Assembly: GCF_002163755.1 (NCBI RefSeq) | Contig: NZ_CP015864.1 | Span: forward strand, 1,488,001 to 1,552,000 | From: Vibrio campbellii CAIM 519 = NBRC 15631 = ATCC 25920 | GTDB lineage: Bacteria > Pseudomonadota > Gammaproteobacteria > Enterobacterales > Vibrionaceae | Length of the DNA stretch: 64,000 nt | Direction: 5' to 3' | Part shown: one piece after another, positions 17,562-26,206 of the stretch | Position numbering within the stretch: the first letter of the stretch is position 1 | Layout: every line of letters starts with the position of its first letter | Notes under the pieces: model-generated | What the model saw: only the letters and a program-made list of their open reading frames with translations | Told to the model about the DNA's origin: nothing | The model's database searches: none | Position numbers and translations under genes: made by a program

Positions 17562-20102
17562 ATGATTCGATTTAACCTATGTGCAGCTGGGGTTGCCCTA
17601 GCACTATCTGGCGCTGCAAATGCGGCTCCAACCGCACCAAGTATCGATATGTACGGTTCCGACAACCTGCAGTTTTCTAAAATTGAGTTGGCAATGGAAA
17701 CCACATCTGGCTACAACGACATGGTTAAGTACCATGAGCTAGCTAAGATCAACGTGAAATTTAATCAGTGGAGTGGCACTTCTGGCGACACTTACAACAT
17801 CTACTTTGATGGCGTAAAAGTGGCAACAGGCCCTATCACTGGTAGCCAAACAACGGCATCGTTTGAATACGGCCAAGGTGGCTTGTACCAAATGGAAATC
17901 GAAGCGTGTGACGCAACTGGTTGTGCTAAGAGCGCACCTGCAGAGATCACTATCGCGGATACTGACGGTTCTCACTTACCGCCTCTAACCATGAATATTG
18001 ACCCAAACAACAAAACCTACAACACAGACCCAAGTGTCGTGATGGGTACTTACTTTGTTGAATGGGGTATCTACGGCCGTAATTACACGGTTGATAACAT
18101 GCCTGTCGACAACTTGACTCACATCCTTTACGGCTTTATCCCAATCTGTGGTCCAAACGAGTCGGTGAAATCAGTTGGTGGTAACAGCTTCAACGCTCTA
18201 CAAACCGCCTGTCGCGGTGTGAATGACTACGAAGTGGTTATCCATGACCCATGGGCAGCGTACCAGAAGAGCTTTGCTCAAGCTGGTCACGAATACAGCA
18301 CACCGATCAAGGGTAACTACGCAATGCTGATGGCATTGAAGCAACGTAACCCAGATCTAAAAATCATTCCATCTATCGGCGGTTGGACACTTTCTGACCC
18401 ATTCTACGACTTCGTTGATAAGAAAAACCGTGACACATTTGTCGCGTCAGTTAAGAAATTCCTGAAAACGTGGAAGTTCTACGACGGTGTAGATATTGAC
18501 TGGGAATTCCCTGGTGGCGGCGGTGCTGCAGCAGATAAAGGCGACCCAGTGAACGATGGCCCAGCTTACATCGCGTTGATGCGTGAACTGCGTGCAATGC
18601 TGGATGACCTAGAAGCGGAAACAGGTCGTACATACGAGCTAACTTCAGCAATTGGCGTTGGTTACGACAAAATTGAAGACGTTGATTACGCAGATGCTGT
18701 GCAGTACATGGACTACATCTTCGCGATGACTTACGACTTCTACGGCGGTTGGAACAACGTTCCTGGTCACCAAACAGCACTTTACTGTGGCTCATTCATG
18801 CGTCCTGGTCAGTGTGATGGTAGCGGCGTTGATGAAAACGGCGAACCGCACAAAGGCCCAGCTTACACGGCTGACAACGGCATCCAACTTCTACTCGCGC
18901 AAGGCGTTCCTGCGAACAAACTGGTCCTAGGTACTGCAATGTACGGTCGTGGTTGGGAAGGCGTAACACCAGATACGCTGACGGATCCAAACGACCCAAT
19001 GACAGGTACTGCGACAGGTAAACTGAAAGGCAGCACGACTCAAGGCGTTTGGGAAGATGGCGTGATTGACTACAAAGGTATTAAGTCATTCATGCTAGGT
19101 GCGAACAACGCTGGCATCAACGGCTTCGAATACGGTTACGACGAGCTAGCAGAAGCACCTTGGGTGTGGAACCGTTCAACGGGTGAACTGATTACATTTG
19201 ACGATCACCGCTCTGTATTGGCAAAAGGTAACTACGCGAAATCTCTGGGTCTAGCTGGTCTATTCTCTTGGGAAATTGATGCAGATAACGGCGACATCCT
19301 TAACGCAATGCACGAAGGCATTGCTGGTGGTGTGGTTGTTCCACCAAACCGCAAACCAACGGCAGCAGCTGGTGCAGACCAAGCAGTAACAGGTCCTGCA
19401 AGTGTTGTTCTTGATGGTAGCAACTCAACTGATTCTGATGGCACAATCGCAAGCTACGCTTGGGAGCAAGTATCAGGTACTGCAGTAGTTCTATCTGGCG
19501 CGAACACTGCGACAGCAAGCTTTGATGTAGCGGAAGTGACTGCAGAAGAGCAGCTAACGTTCAAACTAACAGTAACCGATGACAAAGGCGCAACCGCTTC
19601 TGATCTCGTTGTAGTAACGGTTAAGCCTGCTGGTGTGATTGATCCACCAAACACAGCGCCAGTTGCAAAAGTTTCTGCACCTGCAACAGCGAAAGCTGGT
19701 GACGTAGTTGTGATTGATGCTTCTGCTTCTAGCGACGCTGACAACGACACGCTAACGTTTGATTGGACGCTACCTCAAGGTCTAAACGCAACGGTTAACG
19801 GTGCGAAAGTGACGTTCACAGCAGCAGAATACCCACAAGACACAAGCCTAAGCTTCACTGTTAGCGTAAGCGATGGTCAGGCAGCGTCTTCAGCAAGTGC
19901 AACCGTTGTTGTATCTAAGCACAGCACAGGTGGTGGCACTTGTACTAACGAATGGGATGCAACGGCTATTTACACAGGCGGAGACCAAGTAACGCACGCA
20001 GGTAAAACTTGGGAAGCGAAGTGGTGGACACAAGGTCAAGATCCTAGCAAGTCTGGCGAATGGGGTGTTTGGAAAGAAGTTGGCCCAGCTAACTGTAACT
20101 GA
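17562..20102 (+). CDS. chiA: Secreted GH18 chitinase with PKD and chitin-binding domains
   Basis: This 846-residue exochitinase-type enzyme degrades chitin outside the cell. In order it has a signal peptide (1-22, ..SGAANA), a ChiA N-terminal Fn3-like domain (about 25-135), a GH18 TIM barrel (about 150-590) with DGVDIDWE placing the catalytic Glu at residue 315, as in Serratia ChiA, two PKD/Ig-like modules (about 595-690 and 695-780) and a C-terminal CBM5/12 chitin-binding domain (WDATAIYTGGDQVTHAGKTW). An in-frame ATG exists 33 bases upstream, but ATG 17562 starts a clean signal peptide and has GAGAGAAG before it. It probably leaves the cell by type II secretion. Expression is likely chitin-induced. 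Confidence 0.94.
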   Translation: MIRFNLCAAGVALALSGAANAAPTAPSIDMYGSDNLQFSKIELAMETTSGYNDMVKYHELAKINVKFNQWSGTSGDTYNIYFDGVKVATGPITGSQTTASFEYGQGGLYQMEIEACDATGCAKSAPAEITIADTDGSHLPPLTMNIDPNNKTYNTDPSVVMGTYFVEWGIYGRNYTVDNMPVDNLTHILYGFIPICGPNESVKSVGGNSFNALQTACRGVNDYEVVIHDPWAAYQKSFAQAGHEYSTPIKGNYAMLMALKQRNPDLKIIPSIGGWTLSDPFYDFVDKKNRDTFVASVKKFLKTWKFYDGVDIDWEFPGGGGAAADKGDPVNDGPAYIALMRELRAMLDDLEAETGRTYELTSAIGVGYDKIEDVDYADAVQYMDYIFAMTYDFYGGWNNVPGHQTALYCGSFMRPGQCDGSGVDENGEPHKGPAYTADNGIQLLLAQGVPANKLVLGTAMYGRGWEGVTPDTLTDPNDPMTGTATGKLKGSTTQGVWEDGVIDYKGIKSFMLGANNAGINGFEYGYDELAEAPWVWNRSTGELITFDDHRSVLAKGNYAKSLGLAGLFSWEIDADNGDILNAMHEGIAGGVVVPPNRKPTAAAGADQAVTGPASVVLDGSNSTDSDGTIASYAWEQVSGTAVVLSGANTATASFDVAEVTAEEQLTFKLTVTDDKGATASDLVVVTVKPAGVIDPPNTAPVAKVSAPATAKAGDVVVIDASASSDADNDTLTFDWTLPQGLNATVNGAKVTFTAAEYPQDTSLSFTVSVSDGQAASSASATVVVSKHSTGGGTCTNEWDATAIYTGGDQVTHAGKTWEAKWWTQGQDPSKSGEWGVWKEVGPANCN

Positions 20103-20154
20103 GCACTGCTAAGGTGTTGTGATTCAACATCACTCGCTTTGAATATTGTTAAAA

Positions 20155-20190
20155 AAGAAAAGGACAGCTTCGGCTGTCCTTTGTTGTTCT
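20155..20190. terminator. Bidirectional terminator, chitinase / hydrolase
   Basis: AGGACAGC-TTCG-GCTGTCCT (20161-20180) with A-rich left and T-rich right flanks serves the converging chitinase and alpha/beta hydrolase genes. Confidence 0.85.
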
Positions 20191-20219
20191 CACAGAGTTT
20201 ATTCAACACTCTTTAATGA

Positions 20220-21074
20220 TCAGCTCGCTTCAATTAAACGATCGAAACTCTGGAATACCTCATCACACTTCATCACACGACCATGACCTTGGCCCTGCGT
20301 GGTAACCAGTTCCACTCGTTCAATCTCGTCCGCCGCTTTAGCAGACACGCTGTGTTTGGTGAACTTATCCTGCTCATCATGAACAATAATAGTTTTTGCT
20401 TCTCGCTCAGCTAGGCGTTTCTCTGGGTCAATGGATTGCAATGGGTAGCCAAACTGGTCTTCCACTTCCGAAACCACCGCTTTGAATAACTTCATTGAGT
20501 AACCCGAACGCGCAATGCTGCCAAATAAGTTTTCAACGTAGTTAAGCACTGGCGCGATCAACAGCAAAGGCTTGTTTTCTAATTTACTGTGGCGGCACTC
20601 TAGCGCTGAAGCGGTACCCATGCTGTGCCCCACCAAACCTGCAACCTCATCGACAGAATCTAATACATCTTCAAGACCGCACACAAACGCAGGAATATGT
20701 CCGTATTGTCCCTCACTCTCACCATGAGCAGGATGATCGTACGCTAATGCCGTGTAACCCGATGCCGCAATATGCTCCATCAACGGGTAGAACTGACTCG
20801 CAGTTCCTGACCAGCCGTGAGTCAAAACCCATACCGGACCGCTACCAAGCTGATAGGTTTTAATTGCACCGGCATGACCTTGCACTTCGCTTTTGATAAG
20901 CCCCTTTGGCTCGACATTTTTTGGCTGAGTACGAGCGGGAGTAAGCAGCAGTTTACGCGCGGTCTTTTTTGCATGTGACGGTGCCAACGTGTGATGCAGG
21001 CGGGTACTGATGTTGACCAAGCTGCGTTTAACACTGAATTTCTGCGAAGTATTGAAGTAAATTTTCTCACTCAT
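20220..21074 (-). CDS. Alpha/beta hydrolase
   Basis: This 284-residue alpha/beta-hydrolase-fold protein has an oxyanion-region LTHGWSGTASQF (about residues 84-95) and the nucleophile elbow GHSMG (about residue 150), and near the C-terminus GQGHGRVM supplies the catalytic His. It is likely an esterase or lipase-like cytoplasmic enzyme of unknown substrate. The start at 21074 is preferred over 21080 because AAGGAA is then six bases away. The promoter carries AGAACGGTCGTGCT (21109-21122), related to the site in front of the neighbouring TetR gene, so the pair is probably a repressor and its target. Confidence 0.85.
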   Translation of the reverse strand: MSEKIYFNTSQKFSVKRSLVNISTRLHHTLAPSHAKKTARKLLLTPARTQPKNVEPKGLIKSEVQGHAGAIKTYQLGSGPVWVLTHGWSGTASQFYPLMEHIAASGYTALAYDHPAHGESEGQYGHIPAFVCGLEDVLDSVDEVAGLVGHSMGTASALECRHSKLENKPLLLIAPVLNYVENLFGSIARSGYSMKLFKAVVSEVEDQFGYPLQSIDPEKRLAEREAKTIIVHDEQDKFTKHSVSAKAADEIERVELVTTQGQGHGRVMKCDEVFQSFDRLIEAS

Positions 21075-21108
21075 GATCATTTCCTTAACTATCAGCCTTG
21101 CACAAAAT

Positions 21109-21122
21109 AGAACGGTCGTGCT
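21109..21122. promoter_or_regulatory. Probable TetR operator in front of the hydrolase gene
   Basis: The reverse complement AGCACGACCGTTCT matches AGCACGATCGTACT upstream of the adjacent TetR gene at 12 of 14 positions. Confidence 0.65.
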
Positions 21123-21196
21123 TTTTATACTGATAAGAAAGAGCGCTCGTTGTCGCTCTTCATTTTGAATCTTTTACTATACCCGTTACCGCAGGG

Positions 21197-21787
21197 TTAG
21201 CGCTTCCATCGAGTAAACAAGTTATCGATGCCCTGCCAGAACAGTCTCTGGCTCTCTTCTTGCCCTTTGATCGAGTAAAATACGTGTGCACTTAAATACT
21301 GCCCGTATAAATCAAAGGTCGCTTGTCGCGTGTCTAAATCGGCGACAAACTCTTGGTTTTCTTTGCCTTTCTTGATCTGAATTTCTAGATAATTCAACCA
21401 CGTATCAATCGACTTACGTAATGCAGCTTGCAACGCACAACCTTCTTCTGCGGTGTCATTCCAAGCATCAAGGAACATACAGCTGCCTTGAAAAGAGTGA
21501 TTCCACGTCATCCAAGTATCCAACAAGCCACGTACTTTACGCTCAATGTTGCTATCGCCTAGCTCGCGCGCAGGCGCAATTACGCGCTCAGCGAATACTT
21601 GATTGGCAAATTCCAACACCGACAGTTGAAGGTTCAACTTGGAATTGAAGTGAGCAAACAAGCCACTTTTCGACATACCACACTGCTTAGCGAGCTCACC
21701 AATAGTGAGACTCTCCAACCCATTTTCACTCGCGAGTTGGAATGCGCGCTGCAGTATCAGCTCTTTGGTTACTTTTCCTTTTTTCAT
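21197..21787 (-). CDS. TetR-family transcriptional regulator
   Basis: This 196-residue TetR/AcrR-type repressor has an N-terminal HTH (TIGELAKQCGMSKSGLFAHFNSK, about residues 28-50) and an all-helical ligand-binding C-terminus (VRGLLDTWMTWNHSF...). The initiator ATG at 21787 is preferred over the GTG two codons earlier. The promoter has a near-palindrome AGCACGATCGTACT at 21800-21813, 13 bases from the start, and a similar site precedes the hydrolase gene immediately downstream. It probably represses itself and the hydrolase. The inducer is unknown. Confidence 0.9.
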   Translation of the reverse strand: MKKGKVTKELILQRAFQLASENGLESLTIGELAKQCGMSKSGLFAHFNSKLNLQLSVLEFANQVFAERVIAPARELGDSNIERKVRGLLDTWMTWNHSFQGSCMFLDAWNDTAEEGCALQAALRKSIDTWLNYLEIQIKKGKENQEFVADLDTRQATFDLYGQYLSAHVFYSIKGQEESQRLFWQGIDNLFTRWKR

Positions 21788-21799
21788 AAACACACTTTT

Positions 21800-21813
21800 A
21801 GCACGATCGTACT
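21800..21813. promoter_or_regulatory. Probable TetR autoregulatory operator
   Basis: AGCACGATCGTACT, nearly palindromic, lies directly upstream of the TetR start codon and recurs in front of the hydrolase gene. Confidence 0.65.
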
Positions 21814-22040
21814 TTTTTACAAGTCCTCAATTTACTGGTCAAACCAATGGATACCCACTTACACACTCACGATCGCAATACATTGATTAACCTAATGAAT
21901 ATGAATTTTCGAAATTTGAGGTGAGTCAGAATTTAAGAAACTGGTTACCACCAAATGCACATCCGTTGACTTTTTAGCGCGAGAACTGAGTCATTAACTG
22001 CTAATTTCGCAGCGATTTTTCACTTTTTAGGTAAGTACTT

Positions 22041-23066
22041 ATGGCAACCACAAAGAAAATTGCCAGTTTAGAATTTGCTCGTATCATCGCGATGTTTGCG
22101 ATCGTAGGGCTTCACTGTCAGATGGCTCTCACCTATTGGCAATGGGATGAGGTGCCTTGGGTTGGGTATATCCTCAACCAGCTAGCTCGTTTTGCTGTGC
22201 CATTGTTTTTTCTCATCTCCGGCTATCTCATCCAACCGAAACTCAGCACGAATCCCGTGGAGACACTAAAAGGCTATGCCAAGCCTTTGCTTAAGATATG
22301 GTTGGTTTGGAGTGCGATTTGTCTGTTGGTGCCGTTCCGTTGGCAAGTGGTTGCAGAAACAGGCTATCTCGCCGAGCGACAAGGCTATTGGGGCTACTTA
22401 ATGTCGAACCCAATCAATTCGTTACTGGAAGGAGGCTTGGTACATCTATGGTTCATTCCGGCACTCATCATTGCTGTAGCCATCATTGCGTTTCTGGTTC
22501 GAATCGGCATGATGCAACTGCTACTTCCAACAGCGGTATTGCTCTATATCTATGGTGTGTTCGCAGGCAGCTACGTCACACTCACTGATCTGCCAGCGCC
22601 ATTCTTTACTCGTAATGGTCCGTTCTTCAGTACCTTACTGGTGGTGCTTGGTTACCTAGCCAGACAGCACCAGTGGCAATGGTCTCGCAGCAACACGATT
22701 CGATTAATTCTTATTGGTATGGCAATTCATTTCGCCGAAGCCTATTACTTGATGGATTATGATATCGCCTTTTACTCGCACGACTTTTTGTTCGGTACTG
22801 TTATCTGGTCTTTGGGCGTATTCATGTGGCTTCTTGCCCATCCAAACTTTGGCAATATGCCATGGGTGTTTAAGTGGTCCCCGAGCATTTTAGGTATCTA
22901 CGTGAGCCACTTATTAGTGATCATCATCATGATGAACGTAGCGGGTATGTTGGGGCTAGAAAACTTAGCCAAAGACGCCTTCATTTACCCAGCAACCATT
23001 GTGGTGACCTTGTTGCTTGTGAAAGGCATTGAAGCAACACCATTGAAAAAATTATTACTGCGCTAA
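22041..23066 (+). CDS. Acyltransferase family 3 membrane protein
   Basis: This 341-residue inner-membrane O-acyltransferase (acyltransferase 3, WecH/OafA-like without a fused SGNH domain) has about ten hydrophobic helices. It opens with FARIIAMFAIVGLHCQMAL, containing the conserved Arg and His of the family, and has FAVPLFFLISGYL in the second helix. Such proteins acetylate or succinylate surface glycans. No polysaccharide genes are adjacent, so the acceptor cannot be named. It is monocistronic with a strong terminator. Confidence 0.87.
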   Translation: MATTKKIASLEFARIIAMFAIVGLHCQMALTYWQWDEVPWVGYILNQLARFAVPLFFLISGYLIQPKLSTNPVETLKGYAKPLLKIWLVWSAICLLVPFRWQVVAETGYLAERQGYWGYLMSNPINSLLEGGLVHLWFIPALIIAVAIIAFLVRIGMMQLLLPTAVLLYIYGVFAGSYVTLTDLPAPFFTRNGPFFSTLLVVLGYLARQHQWQWSRSNTIRLILIGMAIHFAEAYYLMDYDIAFYSHDFLFGTVIWSLGVFMWLLAHPNFGNMPWVFKWSPSILGIYVSHLLVIIIMMNVAGMLGLENLAKDAFIYPATIVVTLLLVKGIEATPLKKLLLR

Positions 23067-23087
23067 ATCCATTCAGCACTATGTATG

Positions 23088-23122
23088 GTCTGCACTACCA
23101 CTTTTTGGCTAGTGCAGACTTT
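23088..23122 (+). terminator. Terminator of the acyltransferase gene
   Basis: Perfect 10-base inverted repeat GTCTGCACTA / TAGTGCAGAC followed by TTTAT, 20 bases after the stop codon. Confidence 0.8.
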
Positions 23123-23260
23123 ATAAAAATGAGAGCTCTCTCTCACTCATCAAAATTATCATTTCTAATACTTTGTAATTTGCTTTCACTCACAAAAAAC
23201 ATTGTTCATTTAATTTAGATTTGTCTGACATCAACAAAACGCTCATTAAACGGAGGCGGT

Positions 23261-23377
23261 ATGTGGGCAGGTCAAGGACTCGTTCCTTTTTTAGAAATTA
23301 GCCATTGGCTAACTTATGGTTTATACGCTGCAGTAATCCTATTTGGCGCGGCGAGCATTGCGTCACTCAGAAAGTAG
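23261..23377 (+). CDS. Small 38-residue membrane protein
   Basis: This short open frame encodes a 38-residue peptide starting MWAGQGLVPFLEISHW, with one hydrophobic helix (about residues 17-35) and ending LRK. A strong ribosome site, GGAGG, lies four bases before the ATG. The composition and RBS suggest a real small inner-membrane protein rather than chance. It stands alone between the acyltransferase terminator and the decayed gene downstream. Function is unknown. Confidence 0.55.
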   Translation: MWAGQGLVPFLEISHWLTYGLYAAVILFGAASIASLRK

Positions 23378-23480
23378 TGGCGCAAGCTACATCAATTCCA
23401 AACTCCTACCGTTAATTCGAGCTTACTCACACTTAACCTATTAATATGTGGCTAAAATTTCTCCAGTCAGACAAGGAGAA

Positions 23481-23895
23481 ATGTCTATTCCAATCTATCC
23501 AATTGTCGCGTTTTGCTGTTTGATACTTTCTAGCTCCACCTTTGCCCAGCACAACCAAGCTGACGTGGCTAACGCTCACTGAAAGGCTGTGGGAGAAACC
23601 ACTCCAACTTATGAAGAACACCAATCGTGTATACAGCGGACCCAAGCATAGAACGATTTTCGAAAAGAGACTATACCATTTCACACAGGCATTCCATAAC
23701 GTAGTTTACACGCAGAATTTAGCGAGTAACGTACTGTTTATTGTTACTCCAATCTCTGGTAGAAAAAGGGGGTTAACCAAATTATTCAATGAATTAGCCA
23801 AGAGTTCAGATTTCGGGAAGGCAGCCCTAGCTGGAAAGAAGAGGTAGAGCGTGCTTACCATATAAAGTCCTACACGCTCACAGGGCGTGACTTAC
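23481..23895 (+). pseudogene. Decayed gene for a small secreted protein
   Basis: AAGGAG precedes an ATG at 23481 that encodes a good signal peptide (MSIPIYPIVAFCCLILSSST-FAQ) and then stops at 23582 after 33 residues. The same frame continues beyond the stop with protein-like stretches (KAVGETTPTYEEHQSC; later SWKEEVERAYHIKSYTLTGRDLL near 23830-23895) interrupted by several stops. This looks like a formerly longer exported protein gene broken by point mutations or indels. Its 3' end now abuts the effector-like gene on the opposite strand. The original function is not recognisable. Confidence 0.42.
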
Positions 23896-25625
23896 TTAGT
23901 GAGCATCTCAGCCTTAACAGCCTGCCACGCTTTATGCTCGGGTGTGGTCAGTTGGATAAGTCCAAAGTTACGCTTTGGAGTGATTTTATCACTCAACCTT
24001 TCTACCTCTCTGGCAACAAAACTGCTGAACCATATCTGATTAGGCATTCCGGGCCAATACTCGGTGAGCTGCTGGTGGAGATTATCCAGCTCGTTCAGAC
24101 GACCTCTGATTTCGTTCAGCGTCTGATGCTGTGGTTTGAATATCAATCGTGTGAACCGGTTTGAGGAAGCCTTCTCCATTTTGGTGACTTTATCTCTCAG
24201 CTCTGTCAACGCCTGCTTAATAGGCAGGCGGGTAACCGGAAGGCTTTTCTCTCTGATCTCTGATGTTATTGGCAACTGCTCTAGGTTGAGCTCTATCTCT
24301 CCGGCAAGAACGCGATTTTCTCTGTTGACAGCTTGGAGCATAATCCTCAGTTGCGTTAGTGATTCGTCACCATGCAGCGGGGCGCGGGTCATTCTGGTTA
24401 CAGGGATCGAGCGAAACTCCAGCTCCGGCCAGTTTGTTCTGGCGTGCACCTGCAGGTGGCGGGCCAGCCTAACCCGTGCTAGTAAAGCGGGCTGTTTATC
24501 CCTGCAGAGTTTAATCTCCTTGGTAAGCGCGGCTTTTTCACGGTTCTCAAGTATGAGAAGCTTTTGTCGTTCGGCCTTTTCTGCGGCTTTAATCGTCTCA
24601 TCACTCGGCTCGCGGGTTGCCAATCGGTTACTACTATCCCACTTAAGGTATTGGCCCAGTGTGCCAGTTTCGCTCTGCACCGTTTTTTTGACCAAGTTGA
24701 CAAGACTGCTTGAGCCGGCAGAAAAACGGGCACCAAAGCCTCGCTGGTCTTCGAGCAGCGCGTCGAAAAATCCTTTCAGCTCTTGACGGTCTTTAGGACA
24801 GCGCAGCTCCATCTCACCGTTTACCACATTTAAGAAACGGCTGAGCATGGGATCGCCTCCTTCCAGAAGCGTTTTTATTTTCTCCTGGTGCGAGGCCGCT
24901 TTCTTACCGGTGAACAAATAGTCAGACATTATCTGTTTGATGTCATCTAAGATCATATTACGTTCACGGGAAGTAAATTCAATATCAGGTTTCAGTGACT
25001 CGGTCACATGAGTCTGTGCATTTTTTGGCACCGCTACGGTGTTTATTTCCTGAAGCTTAACTTTGTTTGTCTGCTCTGCTTTGGTCACCGCCTCGGTAGG
25101 CAGTGTTTTAGCCGCTTTGACCTTATCGTGAGAAAGGCGCAGGTAAGAACTCAGAATATTTTCTTTATTCTCTAAAGGCCGGGTTAACGCTTCATACATA
25201 GAGCCGAACCTTGAGTGCCCTTTTAGCATAAGGTTAAACATTTCTGCCAGTTTTTGCGGTGAGCGAGGCAATCTAATGACCCTTACTTTTTCCTGATCAT
25301 CTATGGTAATCCGCCCCTTAATCTCTTCCATCTCACAATATCCGCGCAGAAACCCTCCATGTTTGCCCGGCTTATTATCTACGTATTGTTGAAGTATGCT
25401 ACTAAAAGCCTTAGCAAGTGGCGCGACATCCTCATCATAGATGCGGGGCGCACTCTGTAAACCCACAGGATTCTGGCTTAGCGGCTCATTCATGCTCTGT
25501 GTTGAATGCGCTGTCACCGGAAGTTCTGATTTAGACTTTTCCAGTTTTGGCACCTGTTTCGGTGCACTCTGATGTACCTGGTAGATATCTTTAAATAGAG
25601 TGTTAAAAAGTTTTGTTACCGGCAT
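23892..25625 (-). CDS. Putative type III secretion effector with internal repeats
   Basis: This 577-residue soluble protein has no close family that I recognise. The first ~60 residues are Ser/Thr/Pro/Gln-rich and lack a Sec signal, as in type III substrates. Two diverged ~100-residue modules follow (about 65-168 and 220-333), each with an R-x-P-rich helix ending in FG and a closing (S/G)x-YL motif. The C-terminal third is helical with PVTR-(L/M) motifs at about 408 and 464. The gene starts seven bases after a CesT-type chaperone gene. ATG 25625 is preferred over 25628 because GGAG is then five bases away. No Fic, YopJ, ADP-ribosyltransferase or phosphatase signature was found. The effector call rests mainly on the chaperone neighbour. 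Confidence 0.6.
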   Translation of the reverse strand: MPVTKLFNTLFKDIYQVHQSAPKQVPKLEKSKSELPVTAHSTQSMNEPLSQNPVGLQSAPRIYDEDVAPLAKAFSSILQQYVDNKPGKHGGFLRGYCEMEEIKGRITIDDQEKVRVIRLPRSPQKLAEMFNLMLKGHSRFGSMYEALTRPLENKENILSSYLRLSHDKVKAAKTLPTEAVTKAEQTNKVKLQEINTVAVPKNAQTHVTESLKPDIEFTSRERNMILDDIKQIMSDYLFTGKKAASHQEKIKTLLEGGDPMLSRFLNVVNGEMELRCPKDRQELKGFFDALLEDQRGFGARFSAGSSSLVNLVKKTVQSETGTLGQYLKWDSSNRLATREPSDETIKAAEKAERQKLLILENREKAALTKEIKLCRDKQPALLARVRLARHLQVHARTNWPELEFRSIPVTRMTRAPLHGDESLTQLRIMLQAVNRENRVLAGEIELNLEQLPITSEIREKSLPVTRLPIKQALTELRDKVTKMEKASSNRFTRLIFKPQHQTLNEIRGRLNELDNLHQQLTEYWPGMPNQIWFSSFVAREVERLSDKITPKRNFGLIQLTTPEHKAWQAVKAEMLTK

Positions 25626-25634
25626 CATGACTCC

Positions 25635-26099
25635 TTAACCTTTTAAAAGGTGCGCGTCGCAAAGCAGAGAAGGTGCTTTAGCCTGTTCATTCAGAGGAAG
25701 ATAAAGGGCGTTTCTGGCATCAATCGCTGTGGTAATAAAGTTGCCAAGCAAGTTTGCCAGCAGTTCCAGCTTCAGACCCTCAATTGGGTGCTGGTAGCGC
25801 AGCAGAACCTGATCGCCATGCGGGCTAAGGGCGTAATGTGCCTGACGCAGGACAGGGTTTTCAAAGTTGTACTCAAGAAGACGGGTCAGATGACGTTCTC
25901 TCTGCACCTCCGGCAGAGCCCCTAATTCCGCTAGAAACTGAAGGTTGTTGCTGCCCGCAGCCATATCAATTGCCAGCTCGATACCTTCTTCAGTCAGAAG
26001 TGCACAACGCCCCGAGTAATCAAGCTCTAAGCAGTTCAGTTGCCAGGTGCTACCCAACTCGATAAGCAGGTTGTTTAAAAAGGTTTGGTCGGCCGTCAT
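25635..26099 (-). CDS. CesT/SycE-like type III secretion chaperone
   Basis: This 154-residue protein shows the pattern of class I type III effector chaperones: an N-terminal helix FLNNLLIELG, a beta-rich core (GRCALLTEEGIELAIDM ... LQFLAELGALPE), RHLTRLLEYNF and a C-terminal helix LELLANLLGNFITTAIDAR. Such chaperones bind the N-terminus of a cognate effector, usually encoded next door. Here that partner should be the 577-residue protein downstream. GGAGG five bases before ATG 26099 decides the start. No secretion-apparatus genes are in the window, so the pair would use a type III system elsewhere in the genome (T3SS1 of Harveyi-clade vibrios is a candidate). Confidence 0.82.
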   Translation of the reverse strand: MTADQTFLNNLLIELGSTWQLNCLELDYSGRCALLTEEGIELAIDMAAGSNNLQFLAELGALPEVQRERHLTRLLEYNFENPVLRQAHYALSPHGDQVLLRYQHPIEGLKLELLANLLGNFITTAIDARNALYLPLNEQAKAPSLLCDAHLLKG

Positions 26100-26206
26100 C
26101 CGTGCCTCCAGATACAATCGGGGAATGAGTATTTAGATTACCGCGCACAAGGGAGGAATTTCTTTCATTATTAGGCAAGGTTTTTTAGGTTTATAAAACA
26201 AACGCT

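Noticed and set aside
24136..24786. 216-codon plus-strand frame inside the effector-like gene
   Set aside because: It is antisense to a longer frame that has a good ribosome site and a matching chaperone gene. Its Ser/Leu/Arg-rich composition is typical of a shadow frame.
26118..26206. ExsA-type activator box before the chaperone gene
   Set aside because: An A-rich run followed by TTGCC is present on the minus strand, but the spacing to the TG element does not match the known consensus, so it is not claimed as a site.
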